A stretch of DNA of 64,000 bases from Polyporus tsugae (lineage: Eukaryota > Basidiomycota > Agaricomycetes > Polyporales > Polyporaceae), in contig JAHRBS010000010.1 of assembly GCA_024305745.1 (NCBI GenBank), positions 1,061,501 to 1,125,500 of the forward strand. Direction: 5' to 3'. The notes beneath the pieces are model-generated. The model was not told where the DNA came from, made no database searches, and saw only the letters and a program-made list of their open reading frames with translations. The translations under genes and the position numbers were made by a program. This document shows, piece after piece, positions 21,106 to 32,429 of the stretch; the stretch's first letter is position 1, and each line of letters begins with the position of its first letter.

Positions 21106-23497
21106 ATGTTCAAGTCTCTCGCAACTTGGACGGTGCTGGCTCTCGGCGCGCTCGTGAGCAGCCAGCAAGTAGCGTTTGACGTTGCAACGAGCGTCGGCAA
21201 CGTTCATCCTGTTCCCGTCGGGTCGTTCTCCCAGCCCCGAGGCAATTTCTCGACGCGTGCTTTGGCTTCCATCACATCGCAGAACGAGTATCTGGCCTTG
21301 AGCCATCCTCGCTTCCCGGCGCATCAAGTGCGGGTGAAGAAGAGCTCATTCTGCGATCCTACGGTCAAGTAAGTACCGCCTTCCACTGTAGCAACTGGAC
21401 ATGCAGAAGACGCATATACTCACCGCGTTCTAGTGTATACACGGGGTATTTGGATGTTGATTATGGCGCGAAACATCTTTTCTTCTATTTCTTCGAAAGC
21501 AGGCGTGACCCAGACTCCGGTGAGTTACGTTCTAATGTCATCTCTGTCTGATGGTGCAATACCCGGGGTCCATGTGTGATGTGTAGCTTTCACTGTGCTG
21601 GGAGTACACAAATACGTGTCTTATGCTGGCCCATATCTTATTTGATTCATATTATGGACGCGTACCGCCCTTCGTACGGTAAATTGGGAGCCTAAGGACT
21701 ACGAAACAGGTCGCGTGGCCATAAAGGAACACTATACTTGAAACTAGCGCTTTATTGTCTACTGTACTACTTACCGTTACGAGTGGTTCACTGACAATTC
21801 TCTGTAGACGACGTCATGATGTGGATTAATGGAGGTGAGAGCTCAATATTTTAAGCGTCGGATGCTCCATGTAACCATCATATCGGCTTGAGGACCTGGT
21901 TGCTCATCGTCCATGGGACTTCTGATGGAGCTCGGTACGGAGGTTCGCAACGCCTTCGGCGGCGTGCCTGACCCACCCTCCATCCGACAGGTCCCTGTAA
22001 TATTGACATGAACAATGTCTCGAGCAACGGCACCACTTGGAACCCCCACTCTTGGAACGCAGAAGCAAACATATTCTTCCTCGATCAGCCGTACATCTTC
22101 TTGATCTATTCACCCCGACATTCGAAGCTGAGCGGGCGTCGATAGTGTCGGCGTTGGGTTCTCGTACGCCGACTACGGAGAAACGATTGAGACCACGGAG
22201 GATGCGGCCAAGAACGTCCATGCTTTCCTGGCTATTTTCTTCGAGACATTTTCCCAGTTCAAGGGACGTCCCCTTCACCTTGCTGGAGAGTCGTACGGCG
22301 TAAGTGCCAACTAGTCGCCGAAAGAACTGTATTTTGACTGCTTTGTAGGGGCGCTATCTCCCTGCGTTCGCCAGCTACGTCTATGACCAGAATACGGCTG
22401 CGCTGGCTGAGGGCAGAGACACATTGAACCTGACCAGCGTCATCATTGGCAACGGTATCGTCGATATTATGATGTGCGTCTTTATATTCTCAGGTTTAAA
22501 AACAGACTGTGCTTACACTGATATCACTAACGTTGACAGGGTTTACGTTGGAAGATACGAGATCGAATGCGGCACCGCTGCGTTTGACGTCCCCTTCCAG
22601 ACCATCAGTAACTGCGTCCAAATGAAGACTGTGGTAAGAGGTATTGCGGCGACGAAACGCGTTAGTCCACTGACGCTCCTTGACGCCCACGTATTATAGC
22701 TGCCGCGCTGTCAGAAAGCTATGAAACACAGTTGTGTTCACATCTTTGATGAAATCGGTTGCAGAGCAGCGATAGAGTTCTGTCAGAACGAAGTGAGCGG
22801 CGCATTTGAAAGAAGTGGTAAGATTTTCACATGATGGTCGACTTTCCACTGCGACGTGTTCTCATCGCTCTGTAGGACGCAACTTCTACGACGTCTCTAA
22901 GGTGATCTCCCACCCCCGTACCGTCCTGCGATACATCCCGCTGAAAGAGCCCTCCAGCCGTGCCTTGGGACACTCTGTTACCTAGAATCCGCGGTTATCA
23001 AGGACTACCTGGACCAACACTCGGTCCGGGAGCTGTTAGGCGTCGAAACTCCAAAAAACTTCAGCAGCTGCGACACGGACGTCAGCCGCGCATTCAACCA
23101 ACGTCTCGACAAGTACGCCGTTCCGTCGCAATTCTACATCGCGGGCCTGCTCGAGCGCGGTGTCCGCATGCTCATCTACTCCGGCACATATGACTGGCAA
23201 TGTGGCTGGTACGCGAGCAAACTGTGGCTTGAGGGGCTCGAGTGGAGCGGAAATGCGAGGTACAACCTGCAAGGCTTCCGCAACTGGACGGTCGACGGGA
23301 ACAAGGCGGGCGAAGTCAAGTCGGCCGGACCTCTCACGTTCGCGACCATCCGCGGCGCGGGACATATGATAAGTCTCCAAGTTTGTCTGGCGTTCACGAT
23401 GGCTGACGTAAGTATTTCGCGTCTATACGTCCCGCACGACAAGCCCGTGGAGGCGCAAGCGATGATATCTCGGTGGCTAGCTCGGGCAGAGCTGTGA
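21106..23497 (+). CDS. Secreted serine carboxypeptidase, S10 family
   Basis: Twelve exons (21106-21368, 21434-21519, 21808-21834, 21893-21934, 21991-22090, 22146-22299, 22349-22473, 22540-22633, 22700-22817, 22876-22901, 22958-23368, 23429-23497) give 504 residues. A signal peptide is evident (MFKSLATWTVLALGALVSSQ), which is why I prefer this ATG over one 15 bases upstream. Family blocks follow: WINGGPGCSSS, FFLDQPVGVGFSYAD, the nucleophile motif GESYGGRYLPAF, MLIYSGTYDWQCGW with the catalytic Asp, and GAGHM with the catalytic His. Several N-x-S/T sites (NVSSNGT, NLTS, NFSS, NWT) fit a glycosylated secreted protein. S10 enzymes remove C-terminal residues from peptides at acid pH. The intron at 21520-21807 is 288 nt, about five times the local norm. 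After GAGHM the reading frame stays open for 60 nt bounded by AT and AC, treated here as an intron. Confidence 0.9.
23369..23428 (+). other. Candidate AT-AC intron in the S10 carboxypeptidase
   Basis: The 60-nt stretch starts ATAAGT, ends CTATAC and contains GGCTGACG about 20 bases from its end, a good fungal branch-site match. Removing it joins GAGHM to VPHDKP, the usual family continuation. Left in, it adds 20 residues without a stop. No GT-AG pair gives the same junction. Confidence 0.5.
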
Positions 23498-25213
23498 GAT
23501 GATTCGTGAAGCTCCCGTTCGTCCCCGGGCGTTCTGGGATTGGGAACAGTAGCATTGGGATAGAAGCTGGTACGTCCCCCGCTTTTCCGCGGCATGGCCG
23601 ACGTGACAGGGAGTATGAAGCCATTACTGGCTCCTTGCTTGTTATATAGCGACGGGCATCTCGGCGTTTCGGACGGGAGCGTGTGGCAACTTTCCCACTG
23701 CCAGGCAATTCCTAAATGTCGTAATCTTCGGTGATACGCCAGGATCCACCAGCCCGCCGCCCCCGCACGGCGCAGTTGACGATGCCTTCTGTCTTCTGCT
23801 CGCGGGACTCTTCCTTTCGTCGACTCTGACATGAGATCCGTCGAGTTGGATCGATCTATTGTGCACTACGGCTCACCGCCTCTACGAGCGGTCGAGGACC
23901 CCAGACGACCTTGATCATGCTCTGGACGTCATGCCTCTCGTACGAAAAGCTCCCGAGTCCGTGAGAGCTTTCAAAAAGCTGCCTGCAGGCCCGATGTTGG
24001 CAGCGGTTCACGTCACTGCTGCGACTTCTGTGCTCACACTAAGTCACCCTCTCTGGGGTTTTCGGGCATGCATCCCGAGCTTACACTATTTTCCGAATAC
24101 TTATGAAACTCGTAAAGAGGGAGTTCGGACCGCGACCAGCTCTTGTATGAGGGCACAAGCGCCGAGGCACTTTGCGTCGTTGCAGATACGACGACGACCA
24201 ATCGGAGCCGACGACGCGCGTTCTGATCTCAACGCCATCAGGATCTCACCTACTTCAGATTCGGCGCCATATTTTAATAGTTATGTCTACTTACGTGTGC
24301 CTCGCGGAGGATGACCGACAGGGAAACGGGAGTGGATGTGACCGAGTGGCGTATCGTGTCCGGCATATTGTGTTCTTCCACCTCTCGGACAGCGCGGTTG
24401 AGGGAAGCTGGGAGGGGAAGAGGCGGATGCAGGTTGCCGCGATGATGTGGGCTATGCATATGTCTATATCCCACCATTCTCGGTAAATTCAAAAAGTTGA
24501 GTTGTTGGCCTGTGTCTGTCGCCTGATGATTCGCAGACACAGGTCGACCTTGATCAGAGGAGAGCTGTGAATGTATTACATACGCTCGTGGAAGCCGTCT
24601 GTCGAAGACGACGCTTGGCCGGTGCGCGGCTTCTTATTGGATGCAATCACTCCCACATTATGTTAAGAAAAAGGGCAATCTTGTCTGGGGTGTCTCTCCT
24701 CGGTGTGCCAACTGGAGGACACAAAACATGCCTTCTGCATTCTGTGGCGGTCGGCCTCGCCCTCAAAATGTGTCGATCGATCGACAACATGGTCATGAGG
24801 CTAAGCTTAGTATTAGCTGGTGGGATGAAGCTTTGAAGGGTGGGAGGCGTCTGCGATAGGAACCTTCGAGGGTTTCTATGGGAATGAGCGATCTGCCGGT
24901 TTCCCCGAACCGGGACACTGGTACACAACAGCGGCGAATCAGATCCCCGCTTGTTAAAGGGCCTCCTCCATCCTCCACCGCCCTCCACCCCTCCCTCCTC
25001 CCTTCCCTTCCGTCTTTTTCGGTGCTCAAGGTCGGTGTCCCTCCCTTTCATCTGCCATCGGCGCAGACAGCTTACTGACTGCCTATCCATCGTCTGTAGT
25101 CACTTTCGGGCTGCCCGGTAGCGCCCCTGGACCACTTCCATTCGTTTCGGCATCGGCCAACTTGTCCTCCAGCAGGCTTTCCACTCCGGCAGTAAGCAAA
25201 CCAGATATCCGTA
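23498..25213. other. Intergenic, nothing coding seen
   Basis: These 1.7 kb lie between the S10 stop codon and the Rds1-like start. Several open frames of 60-220 codons exist on both strands, but none shows a domain, a signal peptide or consistent splice sites. The last 250 bases are CT-rich on the plus strand and probably belong to the promoter of the next gene. Confidence 0.5.
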
Positions 25214-26816
25214 ATGCCTTCGTTCGCCTCCCTTCTTGCCCTCGCGGCACCCTTGATGGTCCTCGGCGCCCCCGTCAACAAGCGGGACACCGCCACCAAC
25301 CTCCTGGTCCTCAGTGCGTACTATTTCCACCCTGGAGTCCTTTCGACCGAGGTCTGACGACGTCGGCTGCAGAGTTCGCGGACGTTCTCGAGCAATTCGA
25401 GTCTCAGTTCTACCAACAGGCCCTCCAGAAGTTCCAGACGACAGACTTCACCGCCGCTGGCTTCGTTGATGCCCAAGTTCCCGTGCAGCAGTTCACACAA
25501 ATTCAGTTGGATGAGGCGACGCACCAGACCGTGCTCGAGGTGTGTCGCTTCCCATTCTGCGTATATGCTCCAAATTCAATGCAGCCAATGTAGTCGGTTA
25601 TCCAGTCGCTTGGCGACCAGCCCATCTCTGACTGCAAGATCGACTTCGGCAATGCGCTCAACGACGTCCCCACGATGGCCGCGACCGCCCGTGTGGTAGA
25701 GAACCTGGGAGTGTCCGCGTACTTGGGTGCCGCGCACCTAATTGACGATCCCGTGATCCTCACCGCGGCGGGCTCGATTTTGACTGTGGAAGCCCGGCAC
25801 CAGACGATCCTCAACGTCCTCAACAACGGTGTCTCGATCCCTCAGGCATTCGATGTTGGCCTCCTCCCTAACGAGGTCCTCGCGATCGCCTCAGCGTTCA
25901 TTTCTGGTTGTGATCTTGGTGTCCAGGGTTCGTGAAAAGAATCGCGCTTCCTTGATGCACTGCTGACGCATAGATATAGCGAACCAGCCACTAACTATCA
26001 CGAACACCGGTGCTGCCCAGCCCGGCACGCAACTCACGTTCTCGTCCCCTGCTATCAATGGTTCCACGGACGTAAGTTGCATTCACTTCATCCGAACCGA
26101 TTCCCGAACTGACAGGCGCTGTGCAGGGTCTCTTCTGTCAGATGCTCGTCGGCGGCATGGCCACTTCCATCCCGCTTCCCTTCGACCAGTGCATCGTTCC
26201 CCAGGGCATCGAGGGCCCGGTCGCTATCTTCATCACCAGTGACATGCAGCCCCTCAACAACAACGTTCGCGACCGCGCGACCCAGGCTGTTCTCGCTGGC
26301 CCGACCATGACTTTCATTGACACCCAGAAGCAGCTCCTCAGCCAGCTTGTGCTCGCCGGCTCTAGCAGCAACAACAGCTCGGACGCGAGCACCACCACCA
26401 TCTCCCCGTCTGAGGCCACCTCCATCATCGCCAGCGCTTCTGCCGCGTCTACCGCCTCTGCCACTGACAGCGCGTCATCGTCCCAGTCGACTCAGTCCTC
26501 CTCGTCATCGTCGTCCTCTTCCTCGTCATCGTCCTCTTCGTCATCGTCGAACGCGTCCAACACCCAGGAGTCGGATAACACCGTCGTCGACTCGCCCGGA
26601 ACCCGCAACCTCGAGACCGGCCCGAGCAAGACCGGTGCGATCACTATCGACGGATGGCAGGCGGACCAGCCTCTCCTGTCAGACCCCTCGTCCGCCGCCG
26701 CTTCTGCGTCGGGCAGCGCGTCCGCAAGCGCAAGTGCGACTGACAGCGCCGCCGCGTCTGCTACTGACTCCGCGGCCCCGGCCGCTTTGACTGGCGGTGC
26801 CGCCGCTCCGTACTAA
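25214..26816 (+). CDS. Secreted Rds1-like protein with ferritin-like domain
   Basis: Five exons (25214-25313, 25373-25539, 25594-25927, 25980-26071, 26127-26816) give 460 residues. A signal peptide (MPSFASLLALAAPLMVLGAP) is followed by a KR site typical of Kex2 processing. The ferritin-like domain covers about residues 30-180 (FADVLEQFESQFYQQALQKF, TILNVLNNGVSIPQAFDVGL). Fission yeast Rds1 is stress- and nutrient-responsive, and related fungal proteins are secreted or on the wall; no enzymatic activity is established. The C-terminal third is low complexity: a run of about 20 serines written with varied TCN codons, then Ala/Ser repeats (ASASASATDSA) ending in APY. That tail looks like a heavily O-glycosylated spacer. 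I see no convincing GPI signal at the end. Confidence 0.87.
26497..26560 (+). repeat. Poly-serine coding repeat
   Basis: A run of TCN codons (mainly TCC, TCG, TCA and TCT) encodes about 20 consecutive serines in the Rds1-like protein. The synonymous mixture makes it an imperfect trinucleotide repeat that could vary in length between strains. Confidence 0.8.
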
Positions 26817-27494
26817 ATCATCCAGTTGGTTCGACGGCGACGCGGCCGTGGCTTCGAGACGACACGCGGTGTGAAATAGGGCATGACGCGCGGACGTTTT
26901 CCTCCTTTTGTACACGGACTTGGCGGACATTCTGGGCCTGATGAGGACTATCACACCATACATCACCACTGTCGCAGCGTAGGCTCCCGATAGATAGGCG
27001 TACAACTACTGGTTTGCTTCTTGTTTGTAATAACCTTTTCGTCTTCGTTTGCGCTTTGTCGCCCTTCGATCGCTTTGCGAATTCACACACACACTGCCTG
27101 GCGCCTGTTGTTAGACGTTTGGCATGCTGGTCCGTGGTTCTGTACCTGTTGCTCTGTATGGTACACTTTTGGCCGAAAAGACATCCGTTTAAACATCCTT
27201 CCGACGCCTCTTGGCGTCGAGTGAGTCAACTTTCAAGTCGCCGCGACGTGGTGGCGTTCTTCGTAAGTCGATCGGCAGTCAGTCGGTCCAATTTGCCTTC
27301 CCTACATGCGGCCTGCTTTGCTGACGAGGCCCGTTGAGCAGATAAGATGATGTCCTGAAAATCACCTCTGAGTCGAATCCTGATACAGGGCCGGACAACC
27401 GTGTCGAGGTCTGTGCTGCGGTGACACGCAGAACGTCTATAAAATCATGAAGTCTGCATGATCTGAAGGGTGTGGCTAGCGCTGTTGTGCAAAG
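26817..27494. other. Intergenic, Rds1-like 3' region and promoter of next gene
   Basis: I see no gene in these 680 bases. A TATAAAA sequence near the downstream end probably belongs to the next gene. Confidence 0.5.
27438..27444 (+). promoter_or_regulatory. TATA box of the unknown gene at 27495
   Basis: TATAAAA lies 51 bases upstream of the ATG at 27495, a plausible TATA distance for a gene with a short leader. Confidence 0.5.
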
Positions 27495-28619
27495 ATGTCA
27501 TCGCCTGCGATATTAGAATCTACCCCCGAGCTCACCAACCCCTCATCTTGCATCCCGCCATTGCCTTCGCCTCCTCCAACGTTGGATGGCTCGCTACCAT
27601 CTGCATCCCCTCCTTCATCCCAGTCCTCTTCTCTGGCATGTCACAGCAAAATCCCTAAACCTCGCTATTGCTCTCGTCCCTTCACGCACCGCATCCAACC
27701 ATGCGATATAGACCACTTCAATGCAGTCAAGGTACCGTCTCCCTGGCACCCTGGATTCGGCAATAAACTCACCATCGCCTGCAGGTGTTGATCAGGAATA
27801 CGATCACGAAATTCCTGAACTGTTCTCGCCCTTGGAAAGAACAAGATAAGGCTGCTATTTCAGCACTGAGCCTCTGCGGTATGTCGTTACCCTCAAGCTT
27901 GGTCTACGCCGAGGTCGTCCTCACGGAATCTGGTTCACAGGTCGCCTCTCGGTCCCCCATATTTGACAAATATGAGGATAGCTGGCCCATCCTCTACTAC
28001 TGCTATCATCACTTCCACCACCGTCTCAGCCAGTTCAAACGCGCGGACCACTGGCAGATAAAGCGCCGTTCGCCCCGCAAGTGTCGGGCTCGGCGTGCTA
28101 TAGGATCCGAGCAGCCTGTACCGTCAGAAACCAGGAGAAAGAAGGTGACCATAGTTCGCCCCAACGCCATACCGGGACTGATGTTTCTTACCGGTTCCCT
28201 TGCAGGGCAAGGGAAGGAAAGAGAAGCCGCGTCCAGGAACATCCACATCCCTCGAGGACGAGCCGCTGAGCATCATCCAGTCCGAGGTACGTTCTCTTTC
28301 CTTGAGGATACAGTGGCCGGGCTGACGGGGAAGTTGCTAGCGATCGCCGCCGGCAGCAAATGACGAGTGCGGGAGCAATCCAGTGCGGCCTAGGAGCAAT
28401 GACGAGCAGGATATCCTGGACTTCCTGCTCTCGATGAATCGCGCCCTTGGTTACCTTCTTGATCGGTTCATATCTGCTGGGATAGAGAGCAAGGCTCAGT
28501 TGCTTGTCGCCACGCAGTGGCCTAGAGACGAGAGAGATATCTTCTTCCGAACTGAAGCACGTTTGAGTCCTTTCGAGTGGAAGATTGTTAGGGATGGACT
28601 AGACAAAACTTGCTTGTAA
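27495..28619 (+). CDS. Unknown protein, probably a basidiomycete-restricted family
   Basis: I do not recognise a named family. Exon 1 (27495-27731) begins MSSPAILESTPELTNPSSC and is Ser/Pro-rich. An intron of 53 nt leads to VLIRNTITKFLNCSRPWKEQ at 27785. The frame then stays open through FDKYEDSWPILYYCYHHFHH and a basic stretch (QIKRRSPRKCRARRAIGSEQ). A GT-AG intron (about 28144-28205) leads to GKGRKEKPRPGTSTSLEDEP. The last exon ends at 28619 with SPFEWKIVRDGLDKTCL. Proteins with this order (short N-terminal low complexity, a F/YEDxWP block, a C-terminal helix pair ending in VRDGL) are, from memory, common in agaricomycete genomes without known function. I could not close the frame at two junctions (about 27879 and 28290-28360). 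Either I misplaced a splice site or the copy is decaying. Confidence 0.5.
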
Positions 28620-28708
28620 CACCGAAAAGGAGACTATGTGTGGAAAATAATGGTATGGTGCTGCAAGGTGCTGGTTAACTACGTGCCCCTAGGTCGCACT
28701 TATGTCGA

Positions 28709-28717
28709 CAAAAAAAA
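28709..28717 (-). terminator. Pol III T-run terminator of tRNA-Ile copy 1
   Basis: Eight A residues on the plus strand (T on the tRNA strand) adjoin the tRNA 3' end. Confidence 0.85.
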
Positions 28718-28791
28718 TGGCCAACGCCGGGATCGAACCGACGACCTTGGCGTTATTAGCACCACGCTCTAACCAACTGAGCTAGCCGGCC
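28718..28791 (-). tRNA. tRNA-Ile (anticodon AAU), copy 1
   Basis: The 74-nt minus-strand sequence folds as a standard cloverleaf. The acceptor stem is GGCCGGC paired with GTTGGCC (two G-U pairs) with A73. The D arm is GCTCAGTTGGTTAGAGC, the anticodon stem TGGTG/CGCCA with loop CTAATAA (anticodon AAT), and the T arm contains GGTTCGATCCC. These also supply the internal A and B boxes for Pol III. No intron is present and CCA is not encoded. Eight T residues follow the gene directly on its strand and should terminate Pol III. Confidence 0.97.
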
Positions 28792-28939
28792 ATTAGAATG
28801 TGTGGTATGAGTTACTTATTTAGCAAGCGGATGTTGGCTATTGTTAGCGACAGGCGACGGGCGTGAGCGCGGGTTGGGGCGGTCTTGTCCCTCGAGCCGC
28901 CTTCCTCCTCTCTCAATCCTCTCCTCCGTTTCATCTGCG

Positions 28940-30653
28940 ATGACGACGGCCGCCGACAACTCCTGGATGCCCTCGGGTCGACATCAAGTCATCCTCGGTC
29001 CTTCGCTAACGCGGACTCTCAAAGCACGCCAAAGCGGGCCGATCAAGAACACCAAAGTAAAGGCTGAACGCGAGTTCTACTCCTTCCGGTGTGGGTATCT
29101 ACCGCCACTCTTTTGTGCCATCCGGGATCATCTCAAACGTCTCCATAGACAACTTCAAGCCAGAGTCGATAGATGTCACCCGGTCGGGCACCATTGAAAC
29201 TCGGAGACCGAAGGAAGAGGGTGGCCCTTCGACCGTTACTGTCGTTAGACCAAGTCAACAGGTACGTCATCGCATGATGAATCACACTCCCACCATTTGG
29301 TTCAACATCGCCTGTGGCAGAACGACAGCGGCATCAGCTTCGTTGGCACCGAGAACATTGCGAAAGAGTTCGAGTGTGTTCTCGTTTATGACGAGAGTGC
29401 TGGGGTACGTTGACCAGTACCTGCTCCAGCCGTACCGCACCCTCTAACCATGCATACAGACCATTACGTTAGAGAAGATAGACTCATATATCACCCTGAA
29501 TCATGACCCCAAACCAACTCTAGCTCCTCGCCATGTCGGTTCCCGTGAGTGTTATGTCCGGACTCCCCGTTCGTCCCGACTCTGAACTTGGTCGGCGTTT
29601 CGCCCAGCTGCACCGACCGCCCCACCACGCGTGTCAGCCTCTTCCTCCGCGTCCAGCTCTCATGCACACCAGGCAGCGGTCAAACAAGAAGAAGAGGAAA
29701 GCGAGGGCGAGATACCCGAAACAAAGCTCGAGCCGAAACCCGAACCTAAGGCCACATCACGACCTACGCCAGTGCCCAATAACCTGAAATCTAGACGGCA
29801 ACCCGCATCAGTGCCCGCAGTAGCACCTGCTTCTGCCTCAATACCTGCCCCAATACCAGCAGCAGCATCAGCAGCAGCGACGCCGGCCTCAACTGCGTCA
29901 GCCAACTCCCGACGGGCGCACGGACTTCCTTCTAAGCCCACGCCCGTGGTTCCTCCGAAACTGAAGGGCAAGGCGCCCGCGGCGCGATCTCAAACGCCCT
30001 CTATACCCGCTAAGAGTCCGAACAAGCGTGAGCGTCCCGTGGAACCGGAGGAGGAGACACTTGAGATCCGCCGGCCCCAGCCCGTGCCTAAGAAGCCCAA
30101 GATCGTCAAGAAAGAGGTCCCGCGGCAGCAGCCACCACCGTTCAAGCCCGTCGCACTCTCGTTTCCCGATTCATCCTCTGCAGTGTCCCTCCCGTCAGCC
30201 CTCGTATCTGCTGCACCTGCAGTGCCAGACCCTATCACCGCCGCCCCCGCGTCAGACTCGGACGAAGGGTGGGAGGATCTTGTGCCACCCGTTGCGACGC
30301 CCGCATCTCCAGTCACGGCAGCAGCGGCCCCACCATCCGGGCCCTCGCGCGCCATCATCATGGAGGAGATCGACGAGTTCATACCGCCGTCCCCGCGCAA
30401 AGTCGAGCCGCCGACGATACCCATGGCCATGGACGTGGCCGACGCGGAGGCCGAAGACGTCGACATGGCGACCATGCTGGAGGAGCTGAATAACCAACTC
30501 CTGCAGGAAGACGACGACGAGGACTTCCTCGCAGGCGCCGTTTCCCCCGTTCAGGAGGGCCAGCCCTTTAGCCTGAGCCAGCTTGCGGGTGGCAGTACGT
30601 ACTTCGGCGATGACGATGAGTACTCGAGCAGCGACGATAGCGACGACGACTGA
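28940..30653 (+). CDS. EAF1: RNA polymerase II elongation factor of the EAF (ELL-associated factor) family
   Basis: Five exons (28940-29090, 29149-29261, 29321-29404, 29460-29544, 29608-30653) give 492 residues. The N-terminal 130 residues match the EAF domain: LGPSLTRTLKARQ, FYSFRYNFKPESIDVTRSGT, TVTVVRPSQQ, FECVLVYDESAGTITLEKI and DSYITLNHDPKP. The first donor was placed at GTGGGT so that FYSFR joins YNFKPESID. The remainder is long, disordered and Pro/Ala-rich with basic blocks. The end is acidic (EEIDEFIPPSPRK, DDDEDFLAG, then a Ser/Asp tail), resembling the transactivation tail of animal EAF proteins. EAF binds ELL and stimulates Pol II elongation in the nucleus; fission yeast has an Ell1-Eaf1 pair. 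Confidence 0.88.
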
Positions 30654-32429
30654 ACGTCAACGCGTGAACGTAGGTGCGACTCGCCATGGATTGGTTGTGC
30701 TTCCTTGATTATACCTAACATACCATACATGTACATAATGATACCTTCGGACGTTCGAGGACATTTGCCGGATAACGACTACTATTTACCCCCTTGTCAA
30801 TATAATATATATTCATCTTGTGTGACAGTTCGAAGTGCTTCGCAAGAAAAGTGGGTCGAGCCCAGCTCTCAGCTCGGAGCGACCGCGTTGTGGATATTGT
30901 TGTCGGAACTTGCTTGTTCCTTTGCACACAAGGAGGACCCCTACATGCACATCGCCGATATCACTAAATTGTCGTACCCGGTCTGCATGTGTCGGGCAGG
31001 TCGATAGGCGTATGGATACGATATATCGGAATCAGACACATCGTAGGGGCTCGTGCCTATATACAAGGGACGGTATCGCTTCGCTCCACCTCCCTTGGTG
31101 GATGAGTAATGGAAGAAGTTGGCGGATGGAGCGTAGCGTAGTAGCTAACGGAGGACCACGCATCAAGCACGTACGATATTGTTGTAGATGTGCCTAGCGT
31201 TCCCTGAGGCTAGTCGACTATTCGACCCCTGTGGGGCGCGACAGTCTGGAAGTCACTGCAAGTTGACGGCCGCACAATTGTCCATGTGCTTAAAGAAAGT
31301 GGAGAATAGATGAGGCTCGGAGCGTGGCTCTGGTAGTTGTCGTCGGCGGGATTGCCGGGTAACGCAGCCTGTCGAATGCCTCCAAGGAGGACAGTATCGC
31401 GTTTGGGTGGAATGTACGCTCGAGCTTAGGTGAAAGACACAGTATGGTGCGTAAGCGCGATGTCTCCGACAGGACTAAGAATGCGGAACTGCGCAGGGAG
31501 GGGCCGCCGGTGGTGTTGTACGTGCAATCCAGCTTCGTCTATCGCGCGCGACGTTGGAGGTGAGACGAGAAAGGGGAGTTGGGCTAGGCATAGGCGAAGC
31601 CGGGCAGACATGGGCCTGGAGGAGACCGCTGGGTAGGCGGGCTCCCGAGTGCCACGGTTTGAGCCTCTCACTCGAATGACGGGCGTGTTTGCTCTATGCA
31701 TGCCGATAGTGTGGTCCGGAACGACCAACATTACAGGACAGCTTTAGATACAGGGACGCTTCGTGCGAGACGAAAGAATGAGCAGGAGACTGACTGTGAG
31801 ATGCAGGAAGAGAAAATTGTCCGCCGGCGCTAACCGCTCGATTGGACCATGGTGGCAGGATGGAGGGCAGTCGACCTATGTCCGCCATCGTTAATGCAGC
31901 AGCAGAGAGGTCGGACGAGTAGTAAGCGTCAGGCAGCGACGTGGCCCGCGTCAATGAGTGGCCTCCCGCCCAACGCGATGTTGAAGCGGCGAGGGGAGCC
32001 CAGCGAGACACCAGTGACGCAATGGATCCACCTTTTAGCCAAACAAACGTAAACGAAAGTGAGCGATGTGTTTAATACGAGAGTTATGTATGAAGGTAAT
32101 GCAAGGCCTCGGGAAGGTAGAGTGGGGATGCATGCAGGGGGCCACGAGTGGTGGATGGCAGAAAGTACTAGAGGGACGGACAAGAAAAGTACAATAAAAT
32201 AGACAGCTACAATGTACAATGTACATGTACGTACAGTATGGTACACACAGTGATGGCCAGCAACGAGAGCGCGTGCGGTTGTGTTGTGGGTGACGGGGTG
32301 CGGAAGGGACGCGTCTATGAACATGAACATGGACGGAACACGACGGGAAATTTGAGAACACGATGCAAAGTCGCCCTGCGCGGAAGGGGAATCAGAGCGA
32401 ATGTCCAGGCAATCTACCCTCGATCGAAG
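30654..32429. other. Intergenic between convergent EAF1 and kinase genes
   Basis: These 1.8 kb lie between two stop codons. No coding exon or RNA gene is convincing. The stretch 32040-32360 contains repeated GTAC/TGTACA motifs (around 32208-32245). It may include long 3' UTRs. Confidence 0.5.

Noticed and set aside
29660..30475. Minus-strand Ala/Gly/Ser-rich frames over EAF1
   Set aside because: Antisense shadows of the Pro/Ala-rich low-complexity region of EAF1.
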